The notes beneath the pieces were generated by a model. The model made no database searches. It saw only the letters and a list, made by a program, of their open reading frames with translations, and was not told the origin of the DNA. 64,000 nt of DNA, from contig NZ_WNKW01000005.1 in the NCBI RefSeq assembly GCF_009720775.1, positions 1-64,000 of the forward strand, read 5' to 3'. Source of the DNA: Pseudoduganella danionis (GTDB lineage: Bacteria; Pseudomonadota; Gammaproteobacteria; Burkholderiales; Burkholderiaceae_D). A program made the translations under genes and the position numbers. Positions 27,178-35,913 of the stretch are shown piece after piece. How positions within the stretch are numbered: the stretch's first letter is position 1; each line of letters begins with the position of its first letter.

Positions 27178-29349
27178 ATGCATCAGCTTCCTAAGCTGGG
27201 CCAGCTCGCGCTCGCCCTGTCGTCCCTGTTCGTCCTTACTCCTGCCGTCGCTGCAGCATCTGCCGATGCGGACTATCCACCCGGCACCCCGGTGCCCGCT
27301 GAAGCTGCAGAATCTGCAGAATCTGCTGAAACCGGATCGCAGCAAGTCCGTATTCATGCAGTGCGGCAGGCCTATCGTGCACTGTCGGCTACGGCTGCCA
27401 GCAAGACTGACACGCTGCTCAAAGATCTGCCCCAGAGCGTGCGCGTGCTGCCGGCCGATCTGCTGGCCGATGCGGGCGTGCGCAATCTGTCCGATGCGCT
27501 CGAACTGGCCAGCGGCTTCAGCCGCCAGAGCAATCTGGGCGGCCTGTGGGATAGCTACGCCGTGCGCGGGTTTACGGGCGACCCCAATTTTGGCTCCGAC
27601 TATCTGGTCAACGGTTTCAGTTCCAGCCGTGGCTACAATGGCGTGCGTGACATGGCCGGCACGGCCAGCGTGGAAGTGCTGAAGGGGCCGGCGTCTGCAC
27701 TGTATGGCCGGGGCGAACCGGGCGGCACGGTAAATATCCGCACCAAGAAGCCGCGCTTCGATCCAGCCTATGCGCTCGATCTGGCGCTGGGCAGTTACGC
27801 CATGGGTCGCGCCGACGTTGACCTGACCGGCCCGCTCAGTGAAACGCTGGCCTACCGCTTCAACGGCGCAGCCCAGCAAGGCGACAACTTCCGCGACACT
27901 GGCGCCAGCCGGCATGGTCTGGCCGCTGGCTCGCTGCTGTGGCTGCCCGATGCGGATACCCGCGTCGAGTATGAACTGGAACAGGCGCGCCAGCGCACGC
28001 CGTTCGATCGTGGTGTGCTGGCTATCAATGGCCGGCTAGGTAGTGTGGCGCGCGAGCGTTTTCTGGGTGAGCCGTCTGACGGCCCCGTGCGCATCGATAG
28101 CCTCGGACATCAGCTGTTCATCGAACATAGTCTTGATGATGACTGGAAGCTGCAGGCCGGGCTGGCCTACCGCGATAGCGCGCTATACGGCTATTCGACC
28201 GAGGCCAGCAGCTTGCTGGCCGATGGCCGCACGCTGCGCCGGCAGCGCCGTCTGCGCGACTTTTCCGCTACCGACCGTTCCGGCCGTGTCGAACTGGTAG
28301 GGCACTTTGCGACGGATGGGTTCAGCCACGCCGTGCTGCTGGGTGTGGATGCCTACCGTTTCGATGACCGGCGCGTGCAGCTGCGGCGCAATCCCTCGGC
28401 CGCCTATCCCTATGCCATCGATATCTACCAGCCTGTGTACGGTGGCAAGGCCGACGCGCTGGCGCTTTCCATCGATACGCTGGAACAGCAGCGCGCCCAG
28501 GCCGTTTATCTGCAGGATCAGCTAGACCTGAACCAGCGCTGGAAAGCCCTGTTCGGGCTGCGGCGCGATGCCTATACACAGACGGTGCAGAATTGCCGCA
28601 CTGCCAGCCGCAACCAGCAGACGCTGGCCGCCTATAGTCCGCGCGCAGGGCTGGTATATCAGCCAGCGCCCGTAGTGTCGCTGTATGCCAGCGTAGCGCG
28701 CGGCTTCCGGCCGAACAGCGGCATCAGCATCGACAACCAGGCGTTTCCGGCCGAGCAAAGCAAATCCTATGAGACTGGAGCCAAGCTGGAATCTGCTGAT
28801 GGGCGCTTGAGTGCGACGCTGGCGCTGTACCACATCGCCAAGCGCAATGTGCTGACCACCAACCCGCTGAATACGGACTATGCGCTGCCCGCCGGAGAAA
28901 TGGCCAGCCAGGGTGTGGAGTTGGACGTGGCAGGCGAGTTGCGGCGCGGGCTGCGGCTGTCGGCCAGCTATGCCTACACGGATGCGCAGGTCACTCGTGG
29001 CGATCAGCTGATCACCACCGGTAGCCGCTTCCCCAATGTGGCGCGCCATAGCGCCAATCTGCTGCTGTCGCAGGCGGGCAGCGTGCTGGGCCGGCCAGCC
29101 ACATTGGGCGCTGGCCTCAACTATGTGGGTGCGCGGCCCGGGGATGTAGCCTTTAGCAGTGCGTTTATGCTGCCAGCGTATGCCACTGTCAAACTGTTGG
29201 CAGACTGGTCGCCTAGCAAAGCGTTGAAATTCACGCTGAATATCGACAATCTGCTGGACCGGCAGTATTACGCCAGTTCCTATAGCCAGTTATGGGTGGC
29301 GCCGGGGCCTGCGCGTAGTGCCAGCCTCAAGCTGCATTACCAGTTCTGA
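27178..29349 (+). CDS. TonB-dependent siderophore-type receptor (FhuA/FpvA class)
   Basis: The 723-residue protein has a signal peptide (to about VAAAS, residue 28), a plug (KDLPQSVRVLPADLLADAGVRNLSDALELASG, VEVLKGPASALYGRGEPGGTVNIRTKKP) and a 22-strand barrel (EQSKSYETGAKLE, LLDRQYYASSYSQLWVAPGPARSASLKLHYQF). The VLKGPASxLYGRGEPGG stretch is the classic signature of siderophore receptors. It probably imports a ferric siderophore, though the DUF2946 gene ahead leaves a copper-related role open. The next gene overlaps or abuts its stop. Confidence 0.92.
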   Translation: MHQLPKLGQLALALSSLFVLTPAVAAASADADYPPGTPVPAEAAESAESAETGSQQVRIHAVRQAYRALSATAASKTDTLLKDLPQSVRVLPADLLADAGVRNLSDALELASGFSRQSNLGGLWDSYAVRGFTGDPNFGSDYLVNGFSSSRGYNGVRDMAGTASVEVLKGPASALYGRGEPGGTVNIRTKKPRFDPAYALDLALGSYAMGRADVDLTGPLSETLAYRFNGAAQQGDNFRDTGASRHGLAAGSLLWLPDADTRVEYELEQARQRTPFDRGVLAINGRLGSVARERFLGEPSDGPVRIDSLGHQLFIEHSLDDDWKLQAGLAYRDSALYGYSTEASSLLADGRTLRRQRRLRDFSATDRSGRVELVGHFATDGFSHAVLLGVDAYRFDDRRVQLRRNPSAAYPYAIDIYQPVYGGKADALALSIDTLEQQRAQAVYLQDQLDLNQRWKALFGLRRDAYTQTVQNCRTASRNQQTLAAYSPRAGLVYQPAPVVSLYASVARGFRPNSGISIDNQAFPAEQSKSYETGAKLESADGRLSATLALYHIAKRNVLTTNPLNTDYALPAGEMASQGVELDVAGELRRGLRLSASYAYTDAQVTRGDQLITTGSRFPNVARHSANLLLSQAGSVLGRPATLGAGLNYVGARPGDVAFSSAFMLPAYATVKLLADWSPSKALKFTLNIDNLLDRQYYASSYSQLWVAPGPARSASLKLHYQF

Positions 29350-29360
29350 TGGAGGCAGCG

Positions 29361-30515
29361 ATGCAGAACCACCTTCAGGTACAAAGCAACCGTATCGCCA
29401 CCATCGACGTGCTGCGCGGCATAGTCATGGCGCTGATGCTGGTCGATCATGTGCGCGAATCCTTCTTTGCCCATCATCCGGTGGCCGACCCGATGGCGCT
29501 GGCCAGTACGCCGCCGGCGCTGTTCTTTACCCGCCTGGCGGCGCATTTCTGTGCGCCCGTGTTCGTCTTTCTGACAGGGCTGTCGGCCTGGTTGTATGCC
29601 CATCCTGCCAGCGGGCCGCGCGATGCCAGCGGTTTTTTGCTCAAGCGGGGGCTGCTGCTGGTGCTGCTGGAGCTGACGCTGGTGAATTTTGCCTGGTATG
29701 GCCAATGGCCACCGGCGACTTTCTACCTGCAGGTGATCTGGGTGATCGGACTGGCCATGCTGGTGCTGGCGCTGCTGCATCGCTTGCCACTGCGCTGGCT
29801 GGCGGCCATCGGTGCGCTGATAGTCTGTGGGCATAACGCAATCAGCAGCTGGCGGCTGGCGCCGGACGATGCCGGCTATGTGCTGTGGACCTTGCTGCTG
29901 CAGCGTGGCTACCTGCTGGCCGATGGCGCCCTACAGATCAAGGTCAGCTATCCCTTGCTGCCATGGATAGGCGTGATACTGCTTGGTTATGCTGCCGGTC
30001 CGCTCTATGCCCGCAGCATGCCGGCCCAGCGGCGGCGCAGGCTGCTGGTGCTGGCGGGTGCACTGGCTTTGCTCATGCTTGTGCTACTGCGCGGCAGCAA
30101 TCTGTATGGCGAAGCGCAGCCATGGGAGCAGGGCGCGGACGCGCTGACGACGCTGATGTCCATGCTCAACTTCAGCAAATATCCGCCATCGCTGGATTAC
30201 CTGCTGCTGACTCTGGGTGGGGCGGCCTTGCTGGCGGCTGCACTGGAGGGGCGCAAGCATGCCATCACGCGCTACTTTGCCACGCTCGGTTCGGCGCCCA
30301 TGTTCTTCTATCTGCTGCATCTGCTGGTGTTGCTCATGCTGCAGAAACTGCTGGTGCTGCTACTGGGCGCCAATCATGGCAGCCGCTGGGGGCTGGAGAG
30401 CGTCTGGCAGCTATGGGCGCTGGCCTTGCTGCTGCTGACACTGCTCTACCCATGTTGCCGCAGTTTTGCCCGCTACAAGCGGCAAAGTCCGCGGCGCTGG
30501 CTGCGCTATTTCTGA
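29361..30515 (+). CDS. DUF1624 / heparan-alpha-glucosaminide N-acetyltransferase-like membrane protein
   Basis: The 384-residue protein has about ten TM helices and begins RIATIDVLRGIVMALMLVDHVRESFF, the DUF1624 signature with the conserved Asp-x-x-Arg-Gly and Asp-His. Distant relatives transfer acetyl groups across membranes; substrate here is unknown. I chose the ATG at 29361 because GGAGG sits five bases upstream; an ATG at 29349 overlapping the receptor stop would add four residues. It is probably co-transcribed with the siderophore receptor and may modify a ligand. Confidence 0.82.
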   Translation: MQNHLQVQSNRIATIDVLRGIVMALMLVDHVRESFFAHHPVADPMALASTPPALFFTRLAAHFCAPVFVFLTGLSAWLYAHPASGPRDASGFLLKRGLLLVLLELTLVNFAWYGQWPPATFYLQVIWVIGLAMLVLALLHRLPLRWLAAIGALIVCGHNAISSWRLAPDDAGYVLWTLLLQRGYLLADGALQIKVSYPLLPWIGVILLGYAAGPLYARSMPAQRRRRLLVLAGALALLMLVLLRGSNLYGEAQPWEQGADALTTLMSMLNFSKYPPSLDYLLLTLGGAALLAAALEGRKHAITRYFATLGSAPMFFYLLHLLVLLMLQKLLVLLLGANHGSRWGLESVWQLWALALLLLTLLYPCCRSFARYKRQSPRRWLRYF

Positions 30516-30536
30516 AGCGTGGCCTGCTGTCTGCCG

Positions 30537-31364
30537 TTAGCGCAGCAACTGCAGTAGTAGTAACGCCAGCGTAGTGGCGCAACAGCCTGCGGCAAGGGCT
30601 AGCATCCAGTTGCCGCGCCGTTGCAAGGGCGCGAGCTGGCTAGCCAGTTCCTGCTGCACACTGGCGGCTATCAGCGTGTGCTGGCTGCCTAGCTGCTGTT
30701 CCAGCTGGGCGCTCAGGCGCTGGCCCGTATGTTCCACGCCACCGGCCAAGTCAGCCAGGCGTGGCGGCAGGGCGGCCAGTTGTGCTGTTGTGCTGTGCTG
30801 GCCATGCTCTAACTGGCGACCCAGCACGCCTAGCTGGTCCGTAAGCTGGGCAGTGTCTGTCTGATTCGCGCCATGCAGTTTCTGCAGCTCGCCGTTTAGA
30901 CTGCCTAGCGCCTGATCCGTAGCGCCGGCCGTGCTCTGCACCGCGTCCAGGAGGCGGCTAGCGCTGCCATCGAGCTGGGCAAACCGTTCAGTTGCCTGCT
31001 GGTGCTGCGTGCGGCTGGCGTCATGGAATGCGCTGTGGGCGCGTTCCAGTGCTGTGAGCTGGCTGCGCAGGTCTTCGAGCTGATCTTCCAGATCGTTGAC
31101 GCGGGTATTCAACTGGCCCAGGGTCTTGTTGATCTTGCTGGTCTGGTCTGCCATGGTTTCGCCCAGCGTGCCGGCCAGACTCTGGACCGTGCGCGTGGTG
31201 TTGTGCTGTAACTGCTCGAACTGCTGCTGCAGTGCCGTGACGGATTGCTGCAGCGGTGCTAGCGGCCGTTCCATGACGCGCAGGAGCAGATCGCCCATGG
31301 CACTCTCCTGCTGTTCGATCTGGCGCTGTAACTCCCGGTCGTGCTGATGGTTGCTTGCGTTCAT
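30537..31364 (-). CDS. Tail-anchored coiled-coil protein of the dynamin-like operon
   Basis: The 275-residue protein has no signal peptide. Residues about 8-235 are almost wholly helical and Gln/Leu rich, with heptad-like spacing (for example LGQLNTRVNDLEDQLEDLRS), and one hydrophobic helix at about 252-274 (MLALAAGCCATTLALLLLQLL) ends the chain. It should sit in the inner membrane with a long cytoplasmic coiled coil. Its start overlaps the second GTPase stop by ATGA, so synthesis is coupled. I recognise no family. A role as membrane anchor or recruiter of the two GTPases is inferred from position. Confidence 0.8.
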   Translation of the reverse strand: MNASNHQHDRELQRQIEQQESAMGDLLLRVMERPLAPLQQSVTALQQQFEQLQHNTTRTVQSLAGTLGETMADQTSKINKTLGQLNTRVNDLEDQLEDLRSQLTALERAHSAFHDASRTQHQQATERFAQLDGSASRLLDAVQSTAGATDQALGSLNGELQKLHGANQTDTAQLTDQLGVLGRQLEHGQHSTTAQLAALPPRLADLAGGVEHTGQRLSAQLEQQLGSQHTLIAASVQQELASQLAPLQRRGNWMLALAAGCCATTLALLLLQLLR

Positions 31365-33307
31365 GCTGTCTGATGTTGAGGTAGTTTGATTTTGCGGTAT
31401 TCATCGCTTAGCGCGACGATGCCCAGTAGTTCCAGCAGCGCTACACTGGCTTGCGCGGCGCCGGCCATGTGCCGGGTGCGCTGCTGTAGCTCGTGCAGAT
31501 ATTCTTCATCGAGCAGGGTGCTGAAACGGGCGGCCTGGGCCTCGTCACGCTCCAGCCGCGCCAGCGCCTGCTCCTTGATGGCATGGATGACGTCGGCTTG
31601 GGCTAGGCGCTCGGCGCGGAGGTTGTTCTGCTGGGTTTTAATGTGCAGCAGGCTGGCGGCACTGCGCGCACAGCGCTCGGCTTCCGCTTCGAGTGCATGT
31701 AATTGTTCAGCCAGTATCTGCATCCATAAATTCTGCGCCAGCACGCTGACCTTGTGCGCGACATCGCGGATATCGGCTTTGAGGCGTGCTTTGTCGTCGG
31801 CGAAGCTGTCCGATACGCTAGGATAATATTCGTCGCGCCAGTAGTCGCCCATGCGCCGTATCAGCACATCGAATTCCGCATCGGCCAGCTGGTTGACGGT
31901 GCCGATATGTTGATCCATGCGCGGCTTGGCTTTGCCGAGCAGGCGGCGCGTGACGCTGCCCGCAGCCGGCGCAGCGTCGAGAAACTGCTGGCGTAGCCAG
32001 CCGGTGAAGTCATTGATGCGGGCATAGAAGGCGCTGGTATTGGTCCATAGCTGATTGACCAGTTCGACCTGTGCGCTGGCATCGATGCTGGGGGAGGTCT
32101 TTAGTTCTTCACAGGCGGCGGAGCATTGCGCCAGCCGGGCATGCAGTGCGTTAGCTTCTGCCATGGCGGCAGCGGCGCCCTCACTGGCTTGCCGGGCCAG
32201 CGCTTCGGCCTGCTCGACCTGCTCGCGCACCTGTGCTAGCTGCTGCTCAGCCAGTTGCAGGTGGGCTTCACGCTTGCAGCGCGTGACCACATGCACGTCG
32301 AGCGCGTTACGGAAGCGTGCGGCCTCGCTGGCAGAGGCGCGAATATCAGCCATCAGGCTGTCCTTGAGCCCTTGCACGACGGGCTGTATCCGTCGCGCAT
32401 AGGGTGTGTCCTGTGCCAGCATCGCATGCCATGAGCTGCCCAGCTCCAGCGGGTAGTACAGTTCCGGGCGCGACGCTTCGGGCGAGAGCACCAGATCGAA
32501 GCTGCGGATTTCCTGTTGCAGGCGGGCGCGGAACAAGGCCGCATCGAGTTGGTCCGGATGCTGGGCGGCGAAGCTCTGTACCGTGCTGGGCGTGAAGGCA
32601 AATGTGGTGACGATGCGGAAGCGGCCCGGCACATACTGCCAGTCTTCGATGCTGGGCAGGTTAAGTGCGGCCGGAATCAGGAAGGAGAGATTGTCACCGC
32701 GGCCGACCAGCAGTATCAGATCGGCATGGGGCACATAGCGTGCTGCCATCTGCTGCACGTGTTCGCGCTCGATTTCGTCTGCCGGATTGTCGCCGGGCAG
32801 GTCCAGCATGCGTATGCCGCTATCGGTCTGGCTGCTGTCGAAGCAATCGGCCGGAATGGCGACGACCACCGGCTGATCGGGATGCAGACGCCGTTCGCTC
32901 ATGCGCTGGCGCAGCTCGCCCAGTGCCGCCTGCATGGCGGCGTCGCTGCCTATGCGGCGCAGGCCGCTGCCATCATCAAAGTGCCAGTCCTGATCGGGCG
33001 AACGGCGGTATTCCATGGTCGTGGCGGTAGCCGACATGCCGCTGGCGCGGCCGCCGCGCAGAATCTGGCCGACCCGGGTCTGGGCAGCGATGTCCAGGCC
33101 CATCAGTTCGAGCAGCAGGGTGGTCTTGCCTACCTGGGTCATGCCGAACACTACCACATAGGGGGGCTGCTGCTCGCTGGCACTGATGAAATGGCTGCGC
33201 ACTTCAGCGCTCAGGCTATCGATAAAGCGGCGGTAGGCCCGGTAGGCCCAGCCCAGCCGCTCTTGCTGCAGCGCGTGCCAGTGCCTGGCCGGTGCCATGA
33301 CTTCCAT
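31361..33307 (-). CDS. Dynamin-like GTPase B
   Basis: The 648-residue protein has an N-terminal G domain: P-loop GMTQVGKT (55-62), a Thr-rich switch-like SATATTMEYR (92-101) and a G3 motif DLPG (169-172). No TKxD-type G4 motif is visible where it is expected. Beyond about residue 330 the chain is long and helical, with a coiled coil around 350-410, as in bacterial dynamin-like proteins. There is no clear TM helix. It overlaps its neighbours at both ends (TGATG at 33307, ATGA at 31361). It resembles the paired bacterial dynamins in layout, but I cannot assign it to a named one. Confidence 0.8.
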   Translation of the reverse strand: MEVMAPARHWHALQQERLGWAYRAYRRFIDSLSAEVRSHFISASEQQPPYVVVFGMTQVGKTTLLLELMGLDIAAQTRVGQILRGGRASGMSATATTMEYRRSPDQDWHFDDGSGLRRIGSDAAMQAALGELRQRMSERRLHPDQPVVVAIPADCFDSSQTDSGIRMLDLPGDNPADEIEREHVQQMAARYVPHADLILLVGRGDNLSFLIPAALNLPSIEDWQYVPGRFRIVTTFAFTPSTVQSFAAQHPDQLDAALFRARLQQEIRSFDLVLSPEASRPELYYPLELGSSWHAMLAQDTPYARRIQPVVQGLKDSLMADIRASASEAARFRNALDVHVVTRCKREAHLQLAEQQLAQVREQVEQAEALARQASEGAAAAMAEANALHARLAQCSAACEELKTSPSIDASAQVELVNQLWTNTSAFYARINDFTGWLRQQFLDAAPAAGSVTRRLLGKAKPRMDQHIGTVNQLADAEFDVLIRRMGDYWRDEYYPSVSDSFADDKARLKADIRDVAHKVSVLAQNLWMQILAEQLHALEAEAERCARSAASLLHIKTQQNNLRAERLAQADVIHAIKEQALARLERDEAQAARFSTLLDEEYLHELQQRTRHMAGAAQASVALLELLGIVALSDEYRKIKLPQHQTA

Positions 33308-35538
33308 CAGGCGGCTGCCGTATCGAACAGGGCCAGGGTCTGGCCCGAACTGGCCAGTTGCGACAGCAGATCCTGCTGCAGCACGCGCACGTCGGCCAGC
33401 GCTTTCTGCAGACGGTCCTGCTCCATCAGTGCGCGGTCCATGCCGTAGCGGCTGCGCAAGCCCTGTTGTAGCTGGTAGCGCATGGTGGCCATCAGCTCGT
33501 CATAGCGGGCCAGGAAGTGGACCTGATGGTGATCGCGTATATTCTGCAGCATGCTCTGGGCCAGATGGCGCACCTGACCGTCATAGCGCTTGACTTCCTG
33601 CAGCGCGCAATGGGCCAGATAGCCGATGGCGACGGCGGCTGCCACGGCGCCGCCGACCGTCATGCCGACCGCGCCGGCGGCACCGCCACCTGCGGCCACG
33701 GTTCCTGCACCGGCCGTGGTAGCAGCTGCGGTAGCGGCCGTACTGGCCGCGCTCTGGGCCGCGCCTATGCCTATGCTGGACAGCAGCGCATTCAGGATGT
33801 CAGCGTGGCCGTCGGCCGCTACGTCAACGGCCATGATGGCGGCCATGCCTTTCAGCAGACTGCGCGACGTGTCGCCAAACTGGGATAGCTGTTGCTGCAT
33901 GCGGTCGATAGAGCCGGCCAGATCACCTGCCGGCATCTGGCTCAGGGTGGCGCCATCGATCTGCACCAGTTGCGGTAAAACGGCGGCGATGCGCGTGTAT
34001 TCGAGCACCAGCACCGGCAGCAGCCTTGCGGTGCGCTCCAGATCTTCGTCGGCTGCCGTGTTTTCCTGCACGCCGGCACGGCTGCACAGCAGCGCACGCA
34101 GATTGCTCTGGGTTTTTTCTTCGGTAAAGCGGGCCTTGACGGCTTGCTGGTGTTCATCGACATAGCCGAGTCGCTGGAGTGGCGCAGCCGTGGCCGGCAG
34201 GGCGGTCGCGACCGTGCGCGGGCCCGCACTGCGTGCGGTAAGCTGGGCCAGTCCGCCTGCATACTGGTCCAGCAGCGGAGTGACCTGCTGCCAACTGGTC
34301 AGCACATTCTGTTCCAGTTTGCGCTGGGTCTCTGTTACGGTGTCAAAGGTGCTGCCTAGCTTGTTCCAGAAGCCTTCGTGCTGATCCAGCAGGCGCTGTT
34401 CCATGGCGCGCCAGGCCGTGTCGAAGTGCTGGGCGGTCAGTTCGCGCACCATTTTCAAATGCTGTTCCCGCAATTGCTCATTGGCGTCGTCAAAAGCTTC
34501 CAGACAGTTGCGTATGGTTTGCTGGTTGCCGTCTTCATTGCCGGCCTGACGCAAGGCCAGCATGGCGTGGGTGCGGATTTCACGCAGCACGGCAACCAGA
34601 TCGACGGCCAGCGCCTGTTCGAGCTGCTGGAGCTGCACCTGACGCGTTGCGCTGCCGTTGAGCGACATGCCGGACAGTGCGGCCGCCACCGCCGGACGCC
34701 ATAGGCTCACATAGTCGCCAGTGCTGCCCGGCTGGTCCTGTCCGGTGCAGATCACGCGCTGCATAGCGCCTTCCTGATGCAGCGCGAACGCGCTCAAGGC
34801 GCTCTGGCGCAATTCGTCCAGCTTGTCCTGCTGGCCGGCGCAAGCTTCCGTCTTGGTAATCACTACCAGCGGCTGCACGGTACGCAACTCATTGGCCAGC
34901 ATGTCTTTGACGATGTCCTGCTGGTCCTTGTTGGCGAGGCGGGTGGCATCGGTCACGATCACGCAGCCGGCAGCGCCGACCAGCGCCTGGCGCATCAGAT
35001 CCTGCCAGATCTGGTTGCTGGTATTGCGCTTCTCATAGCCGGGCAACAGTAGCAGGGACTGGCCCGCATGGCGGAAATGGCGTGCCGGCACTTGCAGTAT
35101 GGGTAGCAGCACTTCGGCGCGCTGGCCGCGGCAGGCCTGCACGAATTCGCTGGCCGTCAGGGGGTGTCGCACCATCTCAAAACGCGCGCTACCATCCGCT
35201 GCAGGTTGTAATTGCAGCGCGTAGCCTTGCGGAGCATTGATCTCGCTGCTCTCTTCTAGCAATACGGGCAAGGTTTCGCCGCGGCCTTCGTTAGCTGGCA
35301 GCCATGGATCGTCATCGTTGAGATCGTACAGCGTGCGGATCAGCGTCGTCTTGCCGGCGCCCTGGGTGCCGCCTACGGCGATCATCCAGCGCGTGCTCAT
35401 GATTTCCGCTAGTGTCAGGCGGCGCAGGATGGGAAGTAGCTGGTCATCGATTTCTGGCAGGTCCAGCGCCCGGGAGGCGCCCCGCAGTTCGCGCAGCGCC
35501 TGGTTGAGTTGGGTAAGCAGCAATTCGGGTGTTTGCAT
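33307..35538 (-). CDS. Dynamin-like GTPase A with hydrophobic C-terminal region
   Basis: The 743-residue protein has a P-loop GTQGAGKT (57-64), a possible switch Thr in GRGETLPV (about 85-92), a G3-like LLPGYE at 164-169 in which the usual Asp is replaced by Leu, and a G4-like TKTE at 228-231. A long helical stalk follows. Residues 581-645 form an Ala/Gly-rich hydrophobic stretch that could dip into or cross the membrane like the paddle of bacterial dynamins, and a helical tail ends the chain. It is the first gene of a three-gene operon divergent from acnB. Function unknown; membrane remodelling or protection is inferred from fold. Confidence 0.8.
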   Translation of the reverse strand: MQTPELLLTQLNQALRELRGASRALDLPEIDDQLLPILRRLTLAEIMSTRWMIAVGGTQGAGKTTLIRTLYDLNDDDPWLPANEGRGETLPVLLEESSEINAPQGYALQLQPAADGSARFEMVRHPLTASEFVQACRGQRAEVLLPILQVPARHFRHAGQSLLLLPGYEKRNTSNQIWQDLMRQALVGAAGCVIVTDATRLANKDQQDIVKDMLANELRTVQPLVVITKTEACAGQQDKLDELRQSALSAFALHQEGAMQRVICTGQDQPGSTGDYVSLWRPAVAAALSGMSLNGSATRQVQLQQLEQALAVDLVAVLREIRTHAMLALRQAGNEDGNQQTIRNCLEAFDDANEQLREQHLKMVRELTAQHFDTAWRAMEQRLLDQHEGFWNKLGSTFDTVTETQRKLEQNVLTSWQQVTPLLDQYAGGLAQLTARSAGPRTVATALPATAAPLQRLGYVDEHQQAVKARFTEEKTQSNLRALLCSRAGVQENTAADEDLERTARLLPVLVLEYTRIAAVLPQLVQIDGATLSQMPAGDLAGSIDRMQQQLSQFGDTSRSLLKGMAAIMAVDVAADGHADILNALLSSIGIGAAQSAASTAATAAATTAGAGTVAAGGGAAGAVGMTVGGAVAAAVAIGYLAHCALQEVKRYDGQVRHLAQSMLQNIRDHHQVHFLARYDELMATMRYQLQQGLRSRYGMDRALMEQDRLQKALADVRVLQQDLLSQLASSGQTLALFDTAAA

Positions 35539-35823
35539 GAGTGTTCGTGCGTCAGTGATGAATTATGGTTGCTGTAGGGCATTAGTTTCTTTTCTAACTA
35601 TACACCCGGGGCAGGGCGATCGCCATGCCTGCCGATGATTTATCTGTTGTGGTGGCGGAATACCATGGGAGGGACAGATTGCGCTTTCCCGATTGGCTGG
35701 ACAGGTGCAAAATACTGTCGGGGACGGCTGGCAGGCCGGCGCGGCGAGCGATGGCGAAAACACGGTTTTAGCTGTTGCGGCCGCTGTTTTGTGGCAAAAT
35801 GTGTGTGCTGTCTCCTATTATAT

Positions 35824-35837
35824 GTCTTATATAAGAC
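35824..35837 (+). promoter_or_regulatory. Perfect 14-bp palindrome upstream of acnB
   Basis: GTCTTATATAAGAC is a perfect palindrome. It covers the -35 position relative to the -10-like TACAAT at 35847-35852, so a bound protein would interfere with or replace -35 contacts. It is a probable operator for a TCA-cycle regulator; which regulator cannot be told from this sequence. Confidence 0.6.
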
Positions 35838-35846
35838 TTGTTGAGG

Positions 35847-35852
35847 TACAAT
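35847..35852 (+). promoter_or_regulatory. -10 box of acnB
   Basis: TACAAT matches five of six -10 positions and is 61 bp before the acnB ATG. The -35 position overlaps the palindrome at 35824-35837 and is poor by itself. Confidence 0.5.
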
Positions 35853-35913
35853 AGTCATCAGAGTCGGCGGAGTCGCTCCGCTTCCCTGCAATCAACCTGA
35901 ATGAGAGTTCTCC

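Larger units (their letters stand above)
35539..35913. other. Divergent regulatory region between dynamin-like operon and acnB
   Basis: This 375-bp gap holds no gene I can support. On the minus strand TATAGT (35602-35597) is a plausible -10 for the dynamin-like operon, with a weak TGGCGA -35 17 bp away. On the plus side lie the acnB palindrome and promoter, annotated separately. The middle part (35630-35760) shows nothing clear. Confidence 0.45.

Noticed and set aside
35635..35844. A 69-aa frame between the dynamin-like operon and acnB
   Set aside because: It runs through the acnB palindrome, has Cys/Trp-rich random composition and no start signal.
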